Of a stretch of DNA of 64,000 bases, positions 17,940 to 27,680 are shown one piece after another. Under the pieces are notes generated by a model. It had not been told where the DNA came from. It saw only the letters and a program-made list of their open reading frames with translations, and did no database searches. Origin of the DNA: JBAXXL01 sp038206725 (GTDB lineage Bacteria > Bacteroidota > Ignavibacteria > Kapaibacteriales > UBA2268). A program made the position numbers and the translations under genes. The stretch spans positions 62,001 through 126,000 of the forward strand of contig JBBRAO010000003.1 in assembly GCA_038206725.1 (NCBI GenBank), read 5' to 3'. Every line of letters begins with the position of its first letter. Positions within the stretch are counted from its first letter, which is position 1.

Positions 17940-17968
17940 TTGGAAAAACAACAAATTTCTTATTTTTG
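17940..17968 (+). promoter_or_regulatory. promoter of the EamA transporter gene
   Basis: TTG at 17940-17942, 18-base spacer, TATTTTTG at 17961-17968. Transcription would begin about at the ATG at 17982, which argues against a TTG start at 17940. Confidence 0.55.
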
Positions 17969-17981
17969 TATAATTTTTACA

Positions 17982-18845
17982 ATGCTAGTTTATTTTCTTA
18001 TATTAATTCAACAAATGATCGCAGGCGGTACTCATATAGTCGCTAAAGAACTTACTGCGTCTTATCCGCCGGGATTGATTTTATTACTCCGCTCATTTAT
18101 TGCGGCATTTATATTTGGAGTGTGGCTTTTATTTCAAATAAAACACATACGAAAAATTCGATTAAAAGACATTTTTTATCTTTTATTGCTCGGCGCTCTG
18201 AATATTCCCGCAAATCAGTTTCTCTTTTTGCAAAGTATAAAATTAACCTCTCCGTCGAATGTGGCATTAGCTTATTCACTTTCTCCGGTTTTTGTGATGA
18301 TAATCGCTAATCTTTTCCTTAAAGAACGAATTACGCGAATGAAAATCTTTGGAATAGTAATAGCTTTTATTGGCGTTGTTGTTATAATGCTTAATACCGG
18401 TTTGGGTATGACCGCGGGTTCATTATTGGGTGATTTTCTGGCACTTGTAGCAAGCATCTCTTGGGCGATTTATACGGTGGTAGGGAAAAAATATTCCGGC
18501 AAATACGGACCAATAATAACAACCGCATTTTCAATGATATTTGGATTTATCTTATATCTTCCGATTTTTTTCTCACTCAATATACCCATCGATCTTTCAA
18601 CAATTGATACCGTGAGCTGGGTCAGAATTTTTTACTTAAGTGTTTTTGCTTCTGTTGTAGCTTATGCTATATGGTACTACGCACTTTCAAAAAAGGATGC
18701 GTCTAAAGTATCTATTTTCAATAATATTCAACCGATTATTACAGCTGTTTTAGCTTCGATATTTTTGGATATAGCGATTACCCCGCTGTATGTTTTGGGT
18801 GGTATTTTGATTATCGGCGGTGTTATAACAACACAGAAAGCGTAA
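17982..18845 (+). CDS. EamA/DMT-family transporter
   Basis: A 287-residue membrane protein with ten predicted helices arranged as two EamA halves (residues ~1-140 and ~150-285). The conserved segments GALNIPANQFLFLQSIKLTS and SNVALAYSLSPVFVMIIANL in the first half and AYAIWYYALSKKDASKVSIF in the second are typical. Family members export or import metabolites; the substrate is not predictable. The frame is open from a TTG at 17940, but a promoter-like element covers that stretch, so I start at ATG 17982. Confidence 0.88.
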   Translation: MLVYFLILIQQMIAGGTHIVAKELTASYPPGLILLLRSFIAAFIFGVWLLFQIKHIRKIRLKDIFYLLLLGALNIPANQFLFLQSIKLTSPSNVALAYSLSPVFVMIIANLFLKERITRMKIFGIVIAFIGVVVIMLNTGLGMTAGSLLGDFLALVASISWAIYTVVGKKYSGKYGPIITTAFSMIFGFILYLPIFFSLNIPIDLSTIDTVSWVRIFYLSVFASVVAYAIWYYALSKKDASKVSIFNNIQPIITAVLASIFLDIAITPLYVLGGILIIGGVITTQKA

Positions 18846-18916
18846 AATATTTCAGTCTAAAAATCGTCTTAACACACTTTATTTAACTATTTTTTTACTA
18901 TTAAGTGTGATTAGCT

Positions 18917-19690
18917 ATGACTTACTCGATGCCTGTAACCCAAAAACTTAGAAAGCTCATTAAATCGTTGTATTTAAAACAGCATAGGGAACAAAACGGT
19001 CTATTTATAGCAGAAGGCGAAAAAGTAGTCGAAGAATTATTGAAATCTGATTATGATATTGAACTTGGTGTTTTTAGAGAATCACCATCGAAGTCGGCTA
19101 TAGTACTAATTGAGCAAATCGCTGAACGCGGTGTTCAAATTTTCAGCGCTCCGAAACATATTTTCGATCAAATGTGCGATGCCAAATCACCACAAAGCGT
19201 TTTAGCGGTTAGCAACATCAAGCCACAATCAATAATTAAAGGTGAATCTTTCATAGCTTTGGACGGCGTTTCCGATCCGGGCAATGTTGGTACTATAATC
19301 AGAACCGCCGATTGGTTTGGCTTTAAGCAAGTTATTTTAAATACGGAATGCGCTGATAAATTGAATCCTAAATGTCTTCGCTCCACGATGGGCTCGATTT
19401 TTAAGATTCAAGTCGTTCAAACAAACGATATGTATAGCCTAATCAAAGATGAATTTAAAGGTTATTCTATCTACGGCGCCGACGGTCACGCAGAAAAATC
19501 TATTAAATCATTCCACCCAAAGAAAAATTTCGGGTTGATTTTTGGAAGCGAATCGCACGGCATAAGCCCAAGTATATTGGAACTTGTTGATAAAACCTTC
19601 AGAATAGAAGGTTTGGGGAGTGCAGAATCGTTAAATGTTTCTATTGCGGCAGGTATATCGCTGTATCATTTTTCTAACGATAAAGTATAA
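18917..19690 (+). CDS. TrmH/SpoU-family RNA 2'-O-methyltransferase
   Basis: A 257-residue SPOUT methyltransferase. The N-terminal part is an RNA-binding substrate domain (RKLIKSLYLKQHREQNGLFI). The catalytic domain carries motif 1 (DGVSDPGNVGTIIRTADWFG), motif 2 (LIFGSESHGIS) and motif 3 (SLNVSIAAGISLYHF), which form the SAM-binding knot. The RNA target cannot be told from sequence; rRNA is usual for this subgroup. Followed 2 nt later by plsY. Confidence 0.93.
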   Translation: MTYSMPVTQKLRKLIKSLYLKQHREQNGLFIAEGEKVVEELLKSDYDIELGVFRESPSKSAIVLIEQIAERGVQIFSAPKHIFDQMCDAKSPQSVLAVSNIKPQSIIKGESFIALDGVSDPGNVGTIIRTADWFGFKQVILNTECADKLNPKCLRSTMGSIFKIQVVQTNDMYSLIKDEFKGYSIYGADGHAEKSIKSFHPKKNFGLIFGSESHGISPSILELVDKTFRIEGLGSAESLNVSIAAGISLYHFSNDKV

Positions 19691-19692
19691 AT

Positions 19693-20394
19693 ATGAATAT
19701 AAATTTGATAGTTCCTCTTATTCTTGCAATTGGGTATTTGATTGGTTCTATTCCGACTGGGCTATTAGTAGGGAAATACGTTTTTAAATTTGATATAAGA
19801 GAAAAAGGAAGCGGAAGCACCGGAAGTACAAACTCGATGCGGCTTTTCGGTATGAAGTGGGGTTCATTTGTTCTTGTAATTGACGTTTTAAAAGGATTTA
19901 TTTCAGCCGCATTAATTGCGCCTGCTTTATCGAATGGTGCGACAATATTGGGATTGATGCCCGATACAAGCTTAGTTTTATTTAAACTGTTTGCCGGTTT
20001 GGCTGCGGTTTCAGGTCATATTTTCCCAGTTTTTGCGAGCTTTCGCGGTGGTAAAGGTGTAAATACCGCTTTAGGTATGTTTTTAGCGGTCGCAACTTAT
20101 GATGTTCTGATAGCTTTAGCTCTATTCTTAATAACCCTGGCTTTTTCGGGTTATGTTTCTTTGGGTTCAATTACCGCAGGTCTTTCGATACCAATAATTC
20201 TGTTAATTAGAAAATATCTATTTAATATTGATATTGGCGGATTTGAGATACTGATTGTTCTTTCGACTATTGTCGCAATAACTTTGTTATTCACACATAG
20301 AAACAACATTAAAAGGTTGATAGCCGGTACTGAACACCAGTTCGTAAAAGCGATGATTTTCAAGAAAAAAAGTAAAATTGATTCGGAAGTTTAA
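19693..20394 (+). CDS. plsY: acyl-phosphate:glycerol-3-phosphate acyltransferase
   Basis: PlsY adds the first acyl chain to glycerol-3-phosphate in the inner membrane, using acyl-phosphate. The 233-residue protein has five or six helices and the three family motifs: GSIPTG near residue 18, GSGSTGSTNSMR near 37 and GGKGVNTALG near 118. It overlaps gpsA by one base (TAATG), which makes its substrate; the two genes form a functional pair for phospholipid synthesis. Confidence 0.95.
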   Translation: MNINLIVPLILAIGYLIGSIPTGLLVGKYVFKFDIREKGSGSTGSTNSMRLFGMKWGSFVLVIDVLKGFISAALIAPALSNGATILGLMPDTSLVLFKLFAGLAAVSGHIFPVFASFRGGKGVNTALGMFLAVATYDVLIALALFLITLAFSGYVSLGSITAGLSIPIILLIRKYLFNIDIGGFEILIVLSTIVAITLLFTHRNNIKRLIAGTEHQFVKAMIFKKKSKIDSEV

Positions 20395-21494
20395 TGGATA
20401 AAAAGAAAATCCCCGGTAATTTAAAGAATGTTTGTGTTGCAGGATCAGGAAGCTGGGGAACTACTTTGGCTTCCGTTTTAGCACAAAACGGCTGTAACGT
20501 TTTTTTATGGTCAAATGAAAAAGATGTTGCCGACGAAATAAATATCTCGCATACAAATAACAATTTCTTACCCGGAATTGAATTGTCGCCTAATATAATA
20601 GCTTCAAATTCGCCTGAAATACTAAATGCAAGCGAATTAATTATTAACACTATCCCAACTCAATATATTAGAAGCTCTATCATAAAGCAAAATCTTCCAT
20701 TCAGGGATAAATTTGTTGTAAATTGCTCTAAAGGGATTGAGCTAAATACATTGCACCGTATTTCAGAAATATTCTATGAAGCCGCCGATATTACTTCCGA
20801 TAGATACGCCGTATTAACCGGTCCCAGTTTAGCTCGTGAAGTAGCCGGAAAAGAGCCGACGACTTTGGTCAGCGCTTCTAAGAACCAAGAATTAAATAAT
20901 ATAGTCCAGAACCTTTTTTCGAATTCATATCTACGCGTTTATTCGTCAACCGATGTGATTGGTTGCGAATTGGGTGGAGCCTTGAAAAATGTTATGGCTA
21001 TAGCAATTGGTATGGTAACGGGTCTGGGTTATGGCGATAATGCCAAAGCCGCGCTTTTGACTCGTGGTATCGCGGAAATTACTCGCTTAGGGCATTTGCT
21101 TGGCGCAAAAAAAATTACATTTTCGGGATTATCATTATTAGGCGATTTATTTGTTACCTGTACAAGCGAGAAAAGTCGTAATAGACAGCTCGGAGTTGCA
21201 ATAGGTAATGGGATGACTTTGTCCCAAATACAAGCCGGTACTAAAACTGTTGCTGAGGGCGTTGAAACAACTAGGGCGATTTATTCGTTAGCTAAAGAGT
21301 TGGATGTTGAAATGCCTATTACAGAAGAATTATATTTCATTTTGTTTAAAGGCGCTCCGGCTCGAAATGCTATAGACAGTTTAATGAATAGAGATTTGGA
21401 AAAAGAATGGTGGTGGCACAAAATTAAAGAAAAAACTAAGAATTTAAAACAAAAGACTATGCATTTTAAAGATAAAACAAAACATTTGGGTTAA
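20394..21494 (+). CDS. gpsA: NAD(P)+-dependent glycerol-3-phosphate dehydrogenase
   Basis: GpsA reduces dihydroxyacetone phosphate to glycerol-3-phosphate for lipid synthesis. The Rossmann motif GSGSWGTTLASVLAQNG is near residue 17, the NCSKGIEL segment near 110, and the catalytic Lys in GALKNVMAIAIGMVTGLGYG near 200. The 366 residues exceed the usual ~335 by a Lys-rich tail (KIKEKTKNLKQKT and on), which is not part of the enzyme fold and looks like an added charged extension. One-base overlap with plsY. Confidence 0.96.
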   Translation: MDKKKIPGNLKNVCVAGSGSWGTTLASVLAQNGCNVFLWSNEKDVADEINISHTNNNFLPGIELSPNIIASNSPEILNASELIINTIPTQYIRSSIIKQNLPFRDKFVVNCSKGIELNTLHRISEIFYEAADITSDRYAVLTGPSLAREVAGKEPTTLVSASKNQELNNIVQNLFSNSYLRVYSSTDVIGCELGGALKNVMAIAIGMVTGLGYGDNAKAALLTRGIAEITRLGHLLGAKKITFSGLSLLGDLFVTCTSEKSRNRQLGVAIGNGMTLSQIQAGTKTVAEGVETTRAIYSLAKELDVEMPITEELYFILFKGAPARNAIDSLMNRDLEKEWWWHKIKEKTKNLKQKTMHFKDKTKHLG

Positions 21495-21502
21495 AGAGAA
21501 AT

Positions 21503-22411
21503 ATGAAAAAAATCGTATTATTTATTGTAATATTCGTGGCGGTCTGTTCAGCAACGGCACAGCTTTTGGAAGGATTGCCTGCCCAATTTATTAAGGATAC
21601 TGTTTGCTATAAATATTCCTTTGTTCCCGGAGATACTTTATATTTCCAAGCTTCGGGCTTAGATAGTATAGTTATAGATACAGACCCGGCGCTTACTAAA
21701 ATTCGCCACGAACGTCTCAAAATATGGTGCGACTCAATAATTTCCGACACTGCTTATCATATATCAATTCAGATGTTGGAAGGTAAAAGCCGCGAAAAAG
21801 TTTTGGACAATGATACGATTGTGGAGCGATACGAACACCCTTGGATTAATAAAACGGTTTCTATTGTTATAGATTCTAACGGAAAAAGATTAGACTACAA
21901 ATTCGGGCATATTAAAGATGCAATCATAGCACCCGGCAGTGCTTTTCAACCTTTGTTATTGATTATGCTTGGGGTCGGAGGATGTCATAAAGAAGGCAGT
22001 ACTTGGCTTATTAAGGATACTTATGGAATGCCTGAGAACGGAACACCTATGCCAATCATTGCTCAATCGTCGTTAATGCGCGCCGAAAAATCGTTGGATA
22101 CATTAGGCCGTTTTTGTAAGTCTGTACGATTCACCTCCACAGGGCAGGGAATTTATAAAGTTGAAAATGAAACTGACTATGTCAATATTATATCACGGAA
22201 AAATTATGCCGGTTATCTGCGATTGGATGCTGCTCTCAATTTACCGGTCAATCTTTGGTGCTCAAGTCAAGATGTTTTAACTATAAAAAATAGAAATGAA
22301 TTTGAATCGCGCGGATGGATATATACACAAATTGAATTTACTTTGGAAAAAATGATTTTAAGTCCGCTAAGAAATAGTCCTGAAATAAATAATTTAGAAA
22401 TCAAGGAGTAG
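21503..22411 (+). CDS. secreted protein of unknown function
   Basis: A 302-residue protein with a signal peptide (MKKIVLFIVIFVAVCSATAQ). The mature part is mostly beta and has scattered Cys (six or so) and no motif I recognise. The stop codon overlaps the ribosome site of the Lon-like gene that follows two bases later, so the two are probably co-translated. It may be a periplasmic or outer-membrane-associated factor. It could be related to DUF3108-type barrel proteins, but that is weak. Confidence 0.7.
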   Translation: MKKIVLFIVIFVAVCSATAQLLEGLPAQFIKDTVCYKYSFVPGDTLYFQASGLDSIVIDTDPALTKIRHERLKIWCDSIISDTAYHISIQMLEGKSREKVLDNDTIVERYEHPWINKTVSIVIDSNGKRLDYKFGHIKDAIIAPGSAFQPLLLIMLGVGGCHKEGSTWLIKDTYGMPENGTPMPIIAQSSLMRAEKSLDTLGRFCKSVRFTSTGQGIYKVENETDYVNIISRKNYAGYLRLDAALNLPVNLWCSSQDVLTIKNRNEFESRGWIYTQIEFTLEKMILSPLRNSPEINNLEIKE

Positions 22412-22413
22412 TT

Positions 22414-24906
22414 ATGAGTGATGTGAAATATCCTATACAGGTTCCTATAGAAGACCTGCGTTGGAAATGCCCGGGAAATATCGTTAATTTTAAGTCCACA
22501 GCGGAACTGAATCCGCTCGATAAAGTTGTTGGTCAACCTCGTGCAATTGATGCTATTCGTATGGGAATCAATTTACAGGCACCGGGTTATAATATATTTG
22601 TAACAGGATTAAGTGGCACCGGCAGAACAAGTACTGTAAAAAGAATTGTCGAGCAACATATTGAGCGTCAGGATTTAGAAGAGTGCAACCTTTCGGATTT
22701 GTGTTACGTCAATAATTTTAATGAACCTGACAGACCCATTTTACTTCGATTTAAGGCGGGAGAAGTAAAGCATTTTAAAAAAGCTATAGACTCCGCTACC
22801 GCTTTTTTAAAGGACCGACTTCCAAAACTTTTCGAAGAGGACGCGTTTCAAAATGCAAGAAAATTGATATTCGAGAAATATAAGGGTATTGAAGAAAAAG
22901 TTTTATTTGAGTTCGATGAAAAACTGAAAACCTTTGGCTTTATCCGTGGTCAACTTGACGCCGGCAATGGTGCTGTTCAACCTGAAGTATTTCCAAAAAT
23001 TGAGACTAAACCATATCAAATCGAAGATCTTGATGCTTTAGTAGAACAAAAGCAATTGACAGAAGAAGCATTAGAAGAATACAAAAAGAATTATATACTA
23101 CTTCACGAAGAATTGGGTGAAATAGTCAAAGCGGAACTAAAACTGATGCGACAAATGCAGGAAGAAATTTTCGCTTATGATAAAAGTGCCGCAAGCATTC
23201 CGCTGAATTCAGTATATGATGAAATTGTAAAGGATTTTCCAAGTGATAAAGTAAAAAATTACATTGAAGATGTAAAACAATATATTTTAGAGCATTTGAA
23301 TTTATTTGTCAAGCCACCTGAAGCCGCTCCCGACGGGCAAACCAAGAAACAAAATGCGGAATTATTTTTAATGTTCACTGTGAATATTATTATAGACAAT
23401 TCCGATGCTTCTATTCGCCCTGTCATTGTCGAGACTAATCCAACATACAGTAATTTGTTTGGAAGTATAGATAAAACTTTTGATTCGCGCGGTTTTTGGC
23501 AATCAGACTTTACGAAAATCTCGGCGGGTTCATTATTACGTGCCGATAAAGGTTATCTTATTGTTAATGCTCAAGATTTATTTACTGACCCTGCTGTTTG
23601 GAATGCTCTAAAACGAGTTATATTATACGACAAATTAGAAATTCAACCTTTTGACAATTATCTTCAAGGTTCACCAACGAGTGTTAAACCGGAACCGATT
23701 CACGTAAAGGTTAAAATCATTATTATCGGTGGAATGACTATGTACAATCTGCTGTATAATTATGAAAAGGGCTTTAAGAAAATGTTTAAAGTGCTTTCTC
23801 AATTCGACAGTCGCACTGAATATTCGGAAGATTTACTTCATAATTACGCTCGATATATCTCTAAATTGTGTTTTATGGAGCACCTCCCTCACGCAAGTAA
23901 AGAAGGAGCCGCCGCAATAATTGAATGGGCTGTTGAGAGTGCCGGTTCGCAAAAAGAAATTACTCTTAGGTTTAGCGACGTTGCCGATATTATTAGAGAA
24001 TCTGCTTATTACGCCACAAAAGCCGGAAGGCGCTTAATCGAACGTGAAGATGTCGATATGTCAGTAACCGGAAGAAGTTACCGTAATGGGCTTTTAGATG
24101 AAAAAATCTCGAAATCTATTATTGACGGGGTAATTTTAATTGATACACAGGGCAAACGAGTAGGACAAATAAACGGATTAACTGTTTATTCGACCGGATT
24201 GTTTTCTTTTGGCAAACCTGCTCGTATCACAGCATCTATAGGTGCCGGAACTAAAGGTATTATTAATATAGAACGCGAAGCAAATATGAGCGGTGCTATT
24301 CACAACAAAGGTGTTTTGATTATCTCCGGCTTTTTGAACGACCGCTTCGGAAAAACCGCTCCATTATCTCTAACCGCTTCATTGGCGTTTGAGCAAAGCT
24401 ACGGCGGTATTGACGGCGATTCGGCATCGGTTGCAGAAATCTATGTATTGCTTTCAGCGATTGCCGAAGTTCCGATAAGTCAGGAAATAGCAATAACAGG
24501 TTCCGTGAATCAAAAAGGCGATGTTCAACCTATCGGCGGTGTGAATGAAAAAGTTACAGGATATTATGAAATTTGTAAATCACGTGGTTTTACCGGCAAA
24601 CAATGTGTTATAATTCCAAGACAAAATATCGTAGATTTGATGCTCAGAAAGGAGATTATAGAAGATATTAAAAATGGTCTCTTCAATATATACGCTATGG
24701 ACCAGGTCGAAGATGCCGTTGAACTCGTTTTCGGAATAAAAGCCGGAAAATTGGACACGAATGGTAAATACCCGAAAGACAGTTTATATGGCTTAGTAGT
24801 GAAAAAATTAGATGAGTTTAGAAAATCTAAAAAGCTACCAAGAAAAAGAAGTAATAAACCTACCGATAATTCGGTAGTAAAACCATTAAACAATCAAAAA
24901 ATGTAA
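22414..24906 (+). CDS. Lon-like (LonB-type) ATP-dependent protease
   Basis: An 830-residue AAA_32/Lon-type protease lacking the N-terminal domain of classical Lon. Walker A is GLSGTGRTSTVK near residue 68, with Arg in place of the usual Lys, typical of this group. A long inserted coiled region spans residues ~120-300. The S16 protease domain has Ser near 669 (GIDGDSASVAEIY) and Lys near 712 (IGGVNEKVTG), the Lon dyad. It degrades misfolded or regulatory proteins. The gene overlaps tightly with its neighbours in a 19-28 kb same-strand block. Confidence 0.93.
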   Translation: MSDVKYPIQVPIEDLRWKCPGNIVNFKSTAELNPLDKVVGQPRAIDAIRMGINLQAPGYNIFVTGLSGTGRTSTVKRIVEQHIERQDLEECNLSDLCYVNNFNEPDRPILLRFKAGEVKHFKKAIDSATAFLKDRLPKLFEEDAFQNARKLIFEKYKGIEEKVLFEFDEKLKTFGFIRGQLDAGNGAVQPEVFPKIETKPYQIEDLDALVEQKQLTEEALEEYKKNYILLHEELGEIVKAELKLMRQMQEEIFAYDKSAASIPLNSVYDEIVKDFPSDKVKNYIEDVKQYILEHLNLFVKPPEAAPDGQTKKQNAELFLMFTVNIIIDNSDASIRPVIVETNPTYSNLFGSIDKTFDSRGFWQSDFTKISAGSLLRADKGYLIVNAQDLFTDPAVWNALKRVILYDKLEIQPFDNYLQGSPTSVKPEPIHVKVKIIIIGGMTMYNLLYNYEKGFKKMFKVLSQFDSRTEYSEDLLHNYARYISKLCFMEHLPHASKEGAAAIIEWAVESAGSQKEITLRFSDVADIIRESAYYATKAGRRLIEREDVDMSVTGRSYRNGLLDEKISKSIIDGVILIDTQGKRVGQINGLTVYSTGLFSFGKPARITASIGAGTKGIINIEREANMSGAIHNKGVLIISGFLNDRFGKTAPLSLTASLAFEQSYGGIDGDSASVAEIYVLLSAIAEVPISQEIAITGSVNQKGDVQPIGGVNEKVTGYYEICKSRGFTGKQCVIIPRQNIVDLMLRKEIIEDIKNGLFNIYAMDQVEDAVELVFGIKAGKLDTNGKYPKDSLYGLVVKKLDEFRKSKKLPRKRSNKPTDNSVVKPLNNQKM

Positions 24907-24926
24907 TAAGGACAGGACGAAGGAAG

Positions 24927-27680
24927 ATGACGAAGATATTGATATTTTTAAGCTGTGTGTTAGCTCTTACGATGAATTTATATTCCGCGCAAAATATAAA
25001 TTTCCAACCGGAAAATTTGGATTTTGAAGAATCAAGTCCGGGTAAACTACCTTCTTTTTGGATAGTTCCCGAAGTAATGATTAAGTCGGGATATAATGCT
25101 ATTGGTGTAACTACCGCTCCGTATGAAGGAGATTTGTGTTGCCGGTTTACTTGTATGAAAAAGGCAGATTCGGCATTAGCTGAAGGTATTGTTCAGCAAA
25201 GAATTTCGGCACTTAGTTTCCGAGGTAAGAAATTATCAATTTCCGCCGCTGTTAAGGGTTTTGCACTCAATGACACATCCTCAATCCATTTCTTCGTTTA
25301 CGTCCGTACAATGGACACTACATTCGTTTTTGAAAACCTCAAGGATAATCCGGTTTCTTCAGGTCAGTGGAGTAGGAGAGACATAGTTCTTGATATCCCG
25401 CTGAATGCTACAGATGTATCTTTTGGTTTGAACATTTATGGACTTGCCGATGCTTATATTGATAATATAGAAATCAAAGCTATAGAGCCGCAAAATCCTA
25501 TTGTTGATAATACCAGCCTACAACTAAACAAAGCCGCAATCGCAAATCTTTTTGATTTTGCAAATTTGTATGGGGTGATAAAGTATTATTCACCCGCACT
25601 GGAAGGTTTATCGGCTGATTGGGATGGTATTTTGCTTAATGGTATTACCGAAATCGAGAACGGTGCAAAACCTGAAAAATTCGTAGCTTCTTTGAATAGC
25701 TTTTTTAAACCAATTGCACCGGCTTTAGAGATTGGATTTTCAACCGAAAATTATAAATACGAAAAACCTGTAAACGCACTACCCGACTCGGCTATGGTTC
25801 TTTTACATTCGGGCGCGTATTCACCGTTTGCCACTTCGCATTTCGGTACGCAACATAGAAATGTATATTCCCCACAAAAACAGAGAGAAGGGTCAATTAT
25901 GCAAATAGTTAATGCTAAGACAGCTCGTAATAAAACAATAGAATTCAGCGCGATGATGAAGGTAGAACCTGCCGATGTGTCGTGTTTCGCTCAGCTTTGG
26001 TTAAGAGTTGACCGTGAAGGCGGCTACGTCCAAAGTAAAAGAATGACTGACCCACTAAAAAATTCAAATGGTTGGATAAAGCAATCAATAAAAGTTGAAT
26101 TAGGCGCCGATGTAACTACATTAAGGTTGGGACTTGTACTTGTTGGAGAAGGTAATTCTTATTTTGACGATGTAAAGGTTCAAGTTGTCGAAACAGGTGA
26201 ATATTTGAAAATAGATAACGCTGATTTTGAAACTAATGCATTTGGTAAACCGGCAGAAACTTGGAATTTTCCTCCTAGCGTCAAGTCCTTGGGCTATCAA
26301 GCAGAATTTACGGATAAAACTGCTTCCTCGGGAACTAACTCTCTTTTATTAAAAACGGCTGAAGAAATAAGGATTCATTTTGCTCAACCGGGAGATATAT
26401 ACACCTATACTTCAAAGCAAGGGTTCAATGCTAAGTTCCCGCTTTGTGTTTATGTAGATTCAACCGGCACTTTACCCAAAGCAAATACTAAATTGAATTA
26501 TACTTACAGACCTTTTGGCTCACTAATCAGCGGCGAAGATAGAGTTGGACGTTTAGCAGTCTTGACTGATATGTATGCTTTTATAAAGAATTTTGGTGAA
26601 AATTTAACTGAGTATCAATCAATTGATTCGCTATATATAGCTTATGCAAATGAATTTTCAAATTCTATGTCAGAAGATAAATTTGAGAATCGGTTGAATG
26701 ATTTCTTGGCGGTTTTCAAGGAACCCAATAATTTTATGTGGCGTGGATGGGCAAGTTCCCGATACACATTGCCATTCAGATTGATACTTAGCGATGACGG
26801 TAAAATATTCGTAACTCAAACGTTGGATAGTACAAAAATCGCAAATGGATTTGAAATTGTCGAAGTAAATGGGAAAAAAGTTGCTGAGAATTTAGCAAAT
26901 AAGAAATCGGGTTTCGATTTAATGAAAAATTCGAGGGAAGCATTTGCATTTAGAGTTGGTAAACAAAATTCTGAAGTTAATATTACTTTCAGAAATTTGA
27001 ATGGTAAAGAACAAAAAATGCTTGTAAAACGCGATATCCGATTGAGCGATTTGCAGGAAACCAGACCACCGATTATGTATGCATTCGATTCGACTACAAC
27101 ATATGTAGATTTAGCGGCGTATAACGATAAGGAACTTGCGAAATTCACAGAAGGCTTTAAAAAGACAACAAATTTCATTTTTGATTGCCGTGGTACGAGT
27201 GGTGTTACTCCGCACTATCTATCAAACTTTACCGATAAAACTTTACCCGCGTTGAATTGGCAATTTGCTTACTTTGCCAAACCTTTCAATCCGGCAAAAG
27301 ATTACAACCGTTTGGGTTCGACAGTAAAAGGAACAAAAGCACTTGAAGGAAAAAAATTGTATTTTCTTGTTAATGAAAAAACAATTGGTTTAGCTTCCGA
27401 TTTCGTATCATTTGCTAAGGAACACAATTTAGGCAAGCTTGTAGGGCGTACTTTCAAACCATCACGTCCTGAAACCGTTTACTACAATTTACCAGGGAAT
27501 TACTCGATGAGTTTTGCTCCCGGTGAAGCATTTTGGGATAATGGTGAATCGGCTTTCGCGAAAGAGATTCAACCTGATTTACCTGTGAAAATCAACAAAG
27601 AAACCGTATCAAATCCTCTTCCGTATTTCAACGAAGTGTTTACGGATATAGATAAAAATCAAAAAATAAAAACAAAATAA
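24927..27680 (+). CDS. S41-like peptidase family protein with carbohydrate-binding-like modules
   Basis: A 917-residue exported protein. After the signal peptide come two jelly-roll modules of CBM type (residues ~25-190 and ~280-480: NLDFEESSPGKLPSF, IDNADFETNAFGKP). Residues ~560-660 form a helical and PDZ-like region (FEIVEVNGKKV). The last ~220 residues resemble the S41 (tail-specific/C-terminal processing) peptidase core (YVDLAAYNDKELAKF, FIFDCRG). The serine expected in the TxSAxEDF loop appears as Gly in KTIGLASDFV, so catalysis is doubtful. No T9SS tail. Confidence 0.72.
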   Translation: MTKILIFLSCVLALTMNLYSAQNINFQPENLDFEESSPGKLPSFWIVPEVMIKSGYNAIGVTTAPYEGDLCCRFTCMKKADSALAEGIVQQRISALSFRGKKLSISAAVKGFALNDTSSIHFFVYVRTMDTTFVFENLKDNPVSSGQWSRRDIVLDIPLNATDVSFGLNIYGLADAYIDNIEIKAIEPQNPIVDNTSLQLNKAAIANLFDFANLYGVIKYYSPALEGLSADWDGILLNGITEIENGAKPEKFVASLNSFFKPIAPALEIGFSTENYKYEKPVNALPDSAMVLLHSGAYSPFATSHFGTQHRNVYSPQKQREGSIMQIVNAKTARNKTIEFSAMMKVEPADVSCFAQLWLRVDREGGYVQSKRMTDPLKNSNGWIKQSIKVELGADVTTLRLGLVLVGEGNSYFDDVKVQVVETGEYLKIDNADFETNAFGKPAETWNFPPSVKSLGYQAEFTDKTASSGTNSLLLKTAEEIRIHFAQPGDIYTYTSKQGFNAKFPLCVYVDSTGTLPKANTKLNYTYRPFGSLISGEDRVGRLAVLTDMYAFIKNFGENLTEYQSIDSLYIAYANEFSNSMSEDKFENRLNDFLAVFKEPNNFMWRGWASSRYTLPFRLILSDDGKIFVTQTLDSTKIANGFEIVEVNGKKVAENLANKKSGFDLMKNSREAFAFRVGKQNSEVNITFRNLNGKEQKMLVKRDIRLSDLQETRPPIMYAFDSTTTYVDLAAYNDKELAKFTEGFKKTTNFIFDCRGTSGVTPHYLSNFTDKTLPALNWQFAYFAKPFNPAKDYNRLGSTVKGTKALEGKKLYFLVNEKTIGLASDFVSFAKEHNLGKLVGRTFKPSRPETVYYNLPGNYSMSFAPGEAFWDNGESAFAKEIQPDLPVKINKETVSNPLPYFNEVFTDIDKNQKIKTK

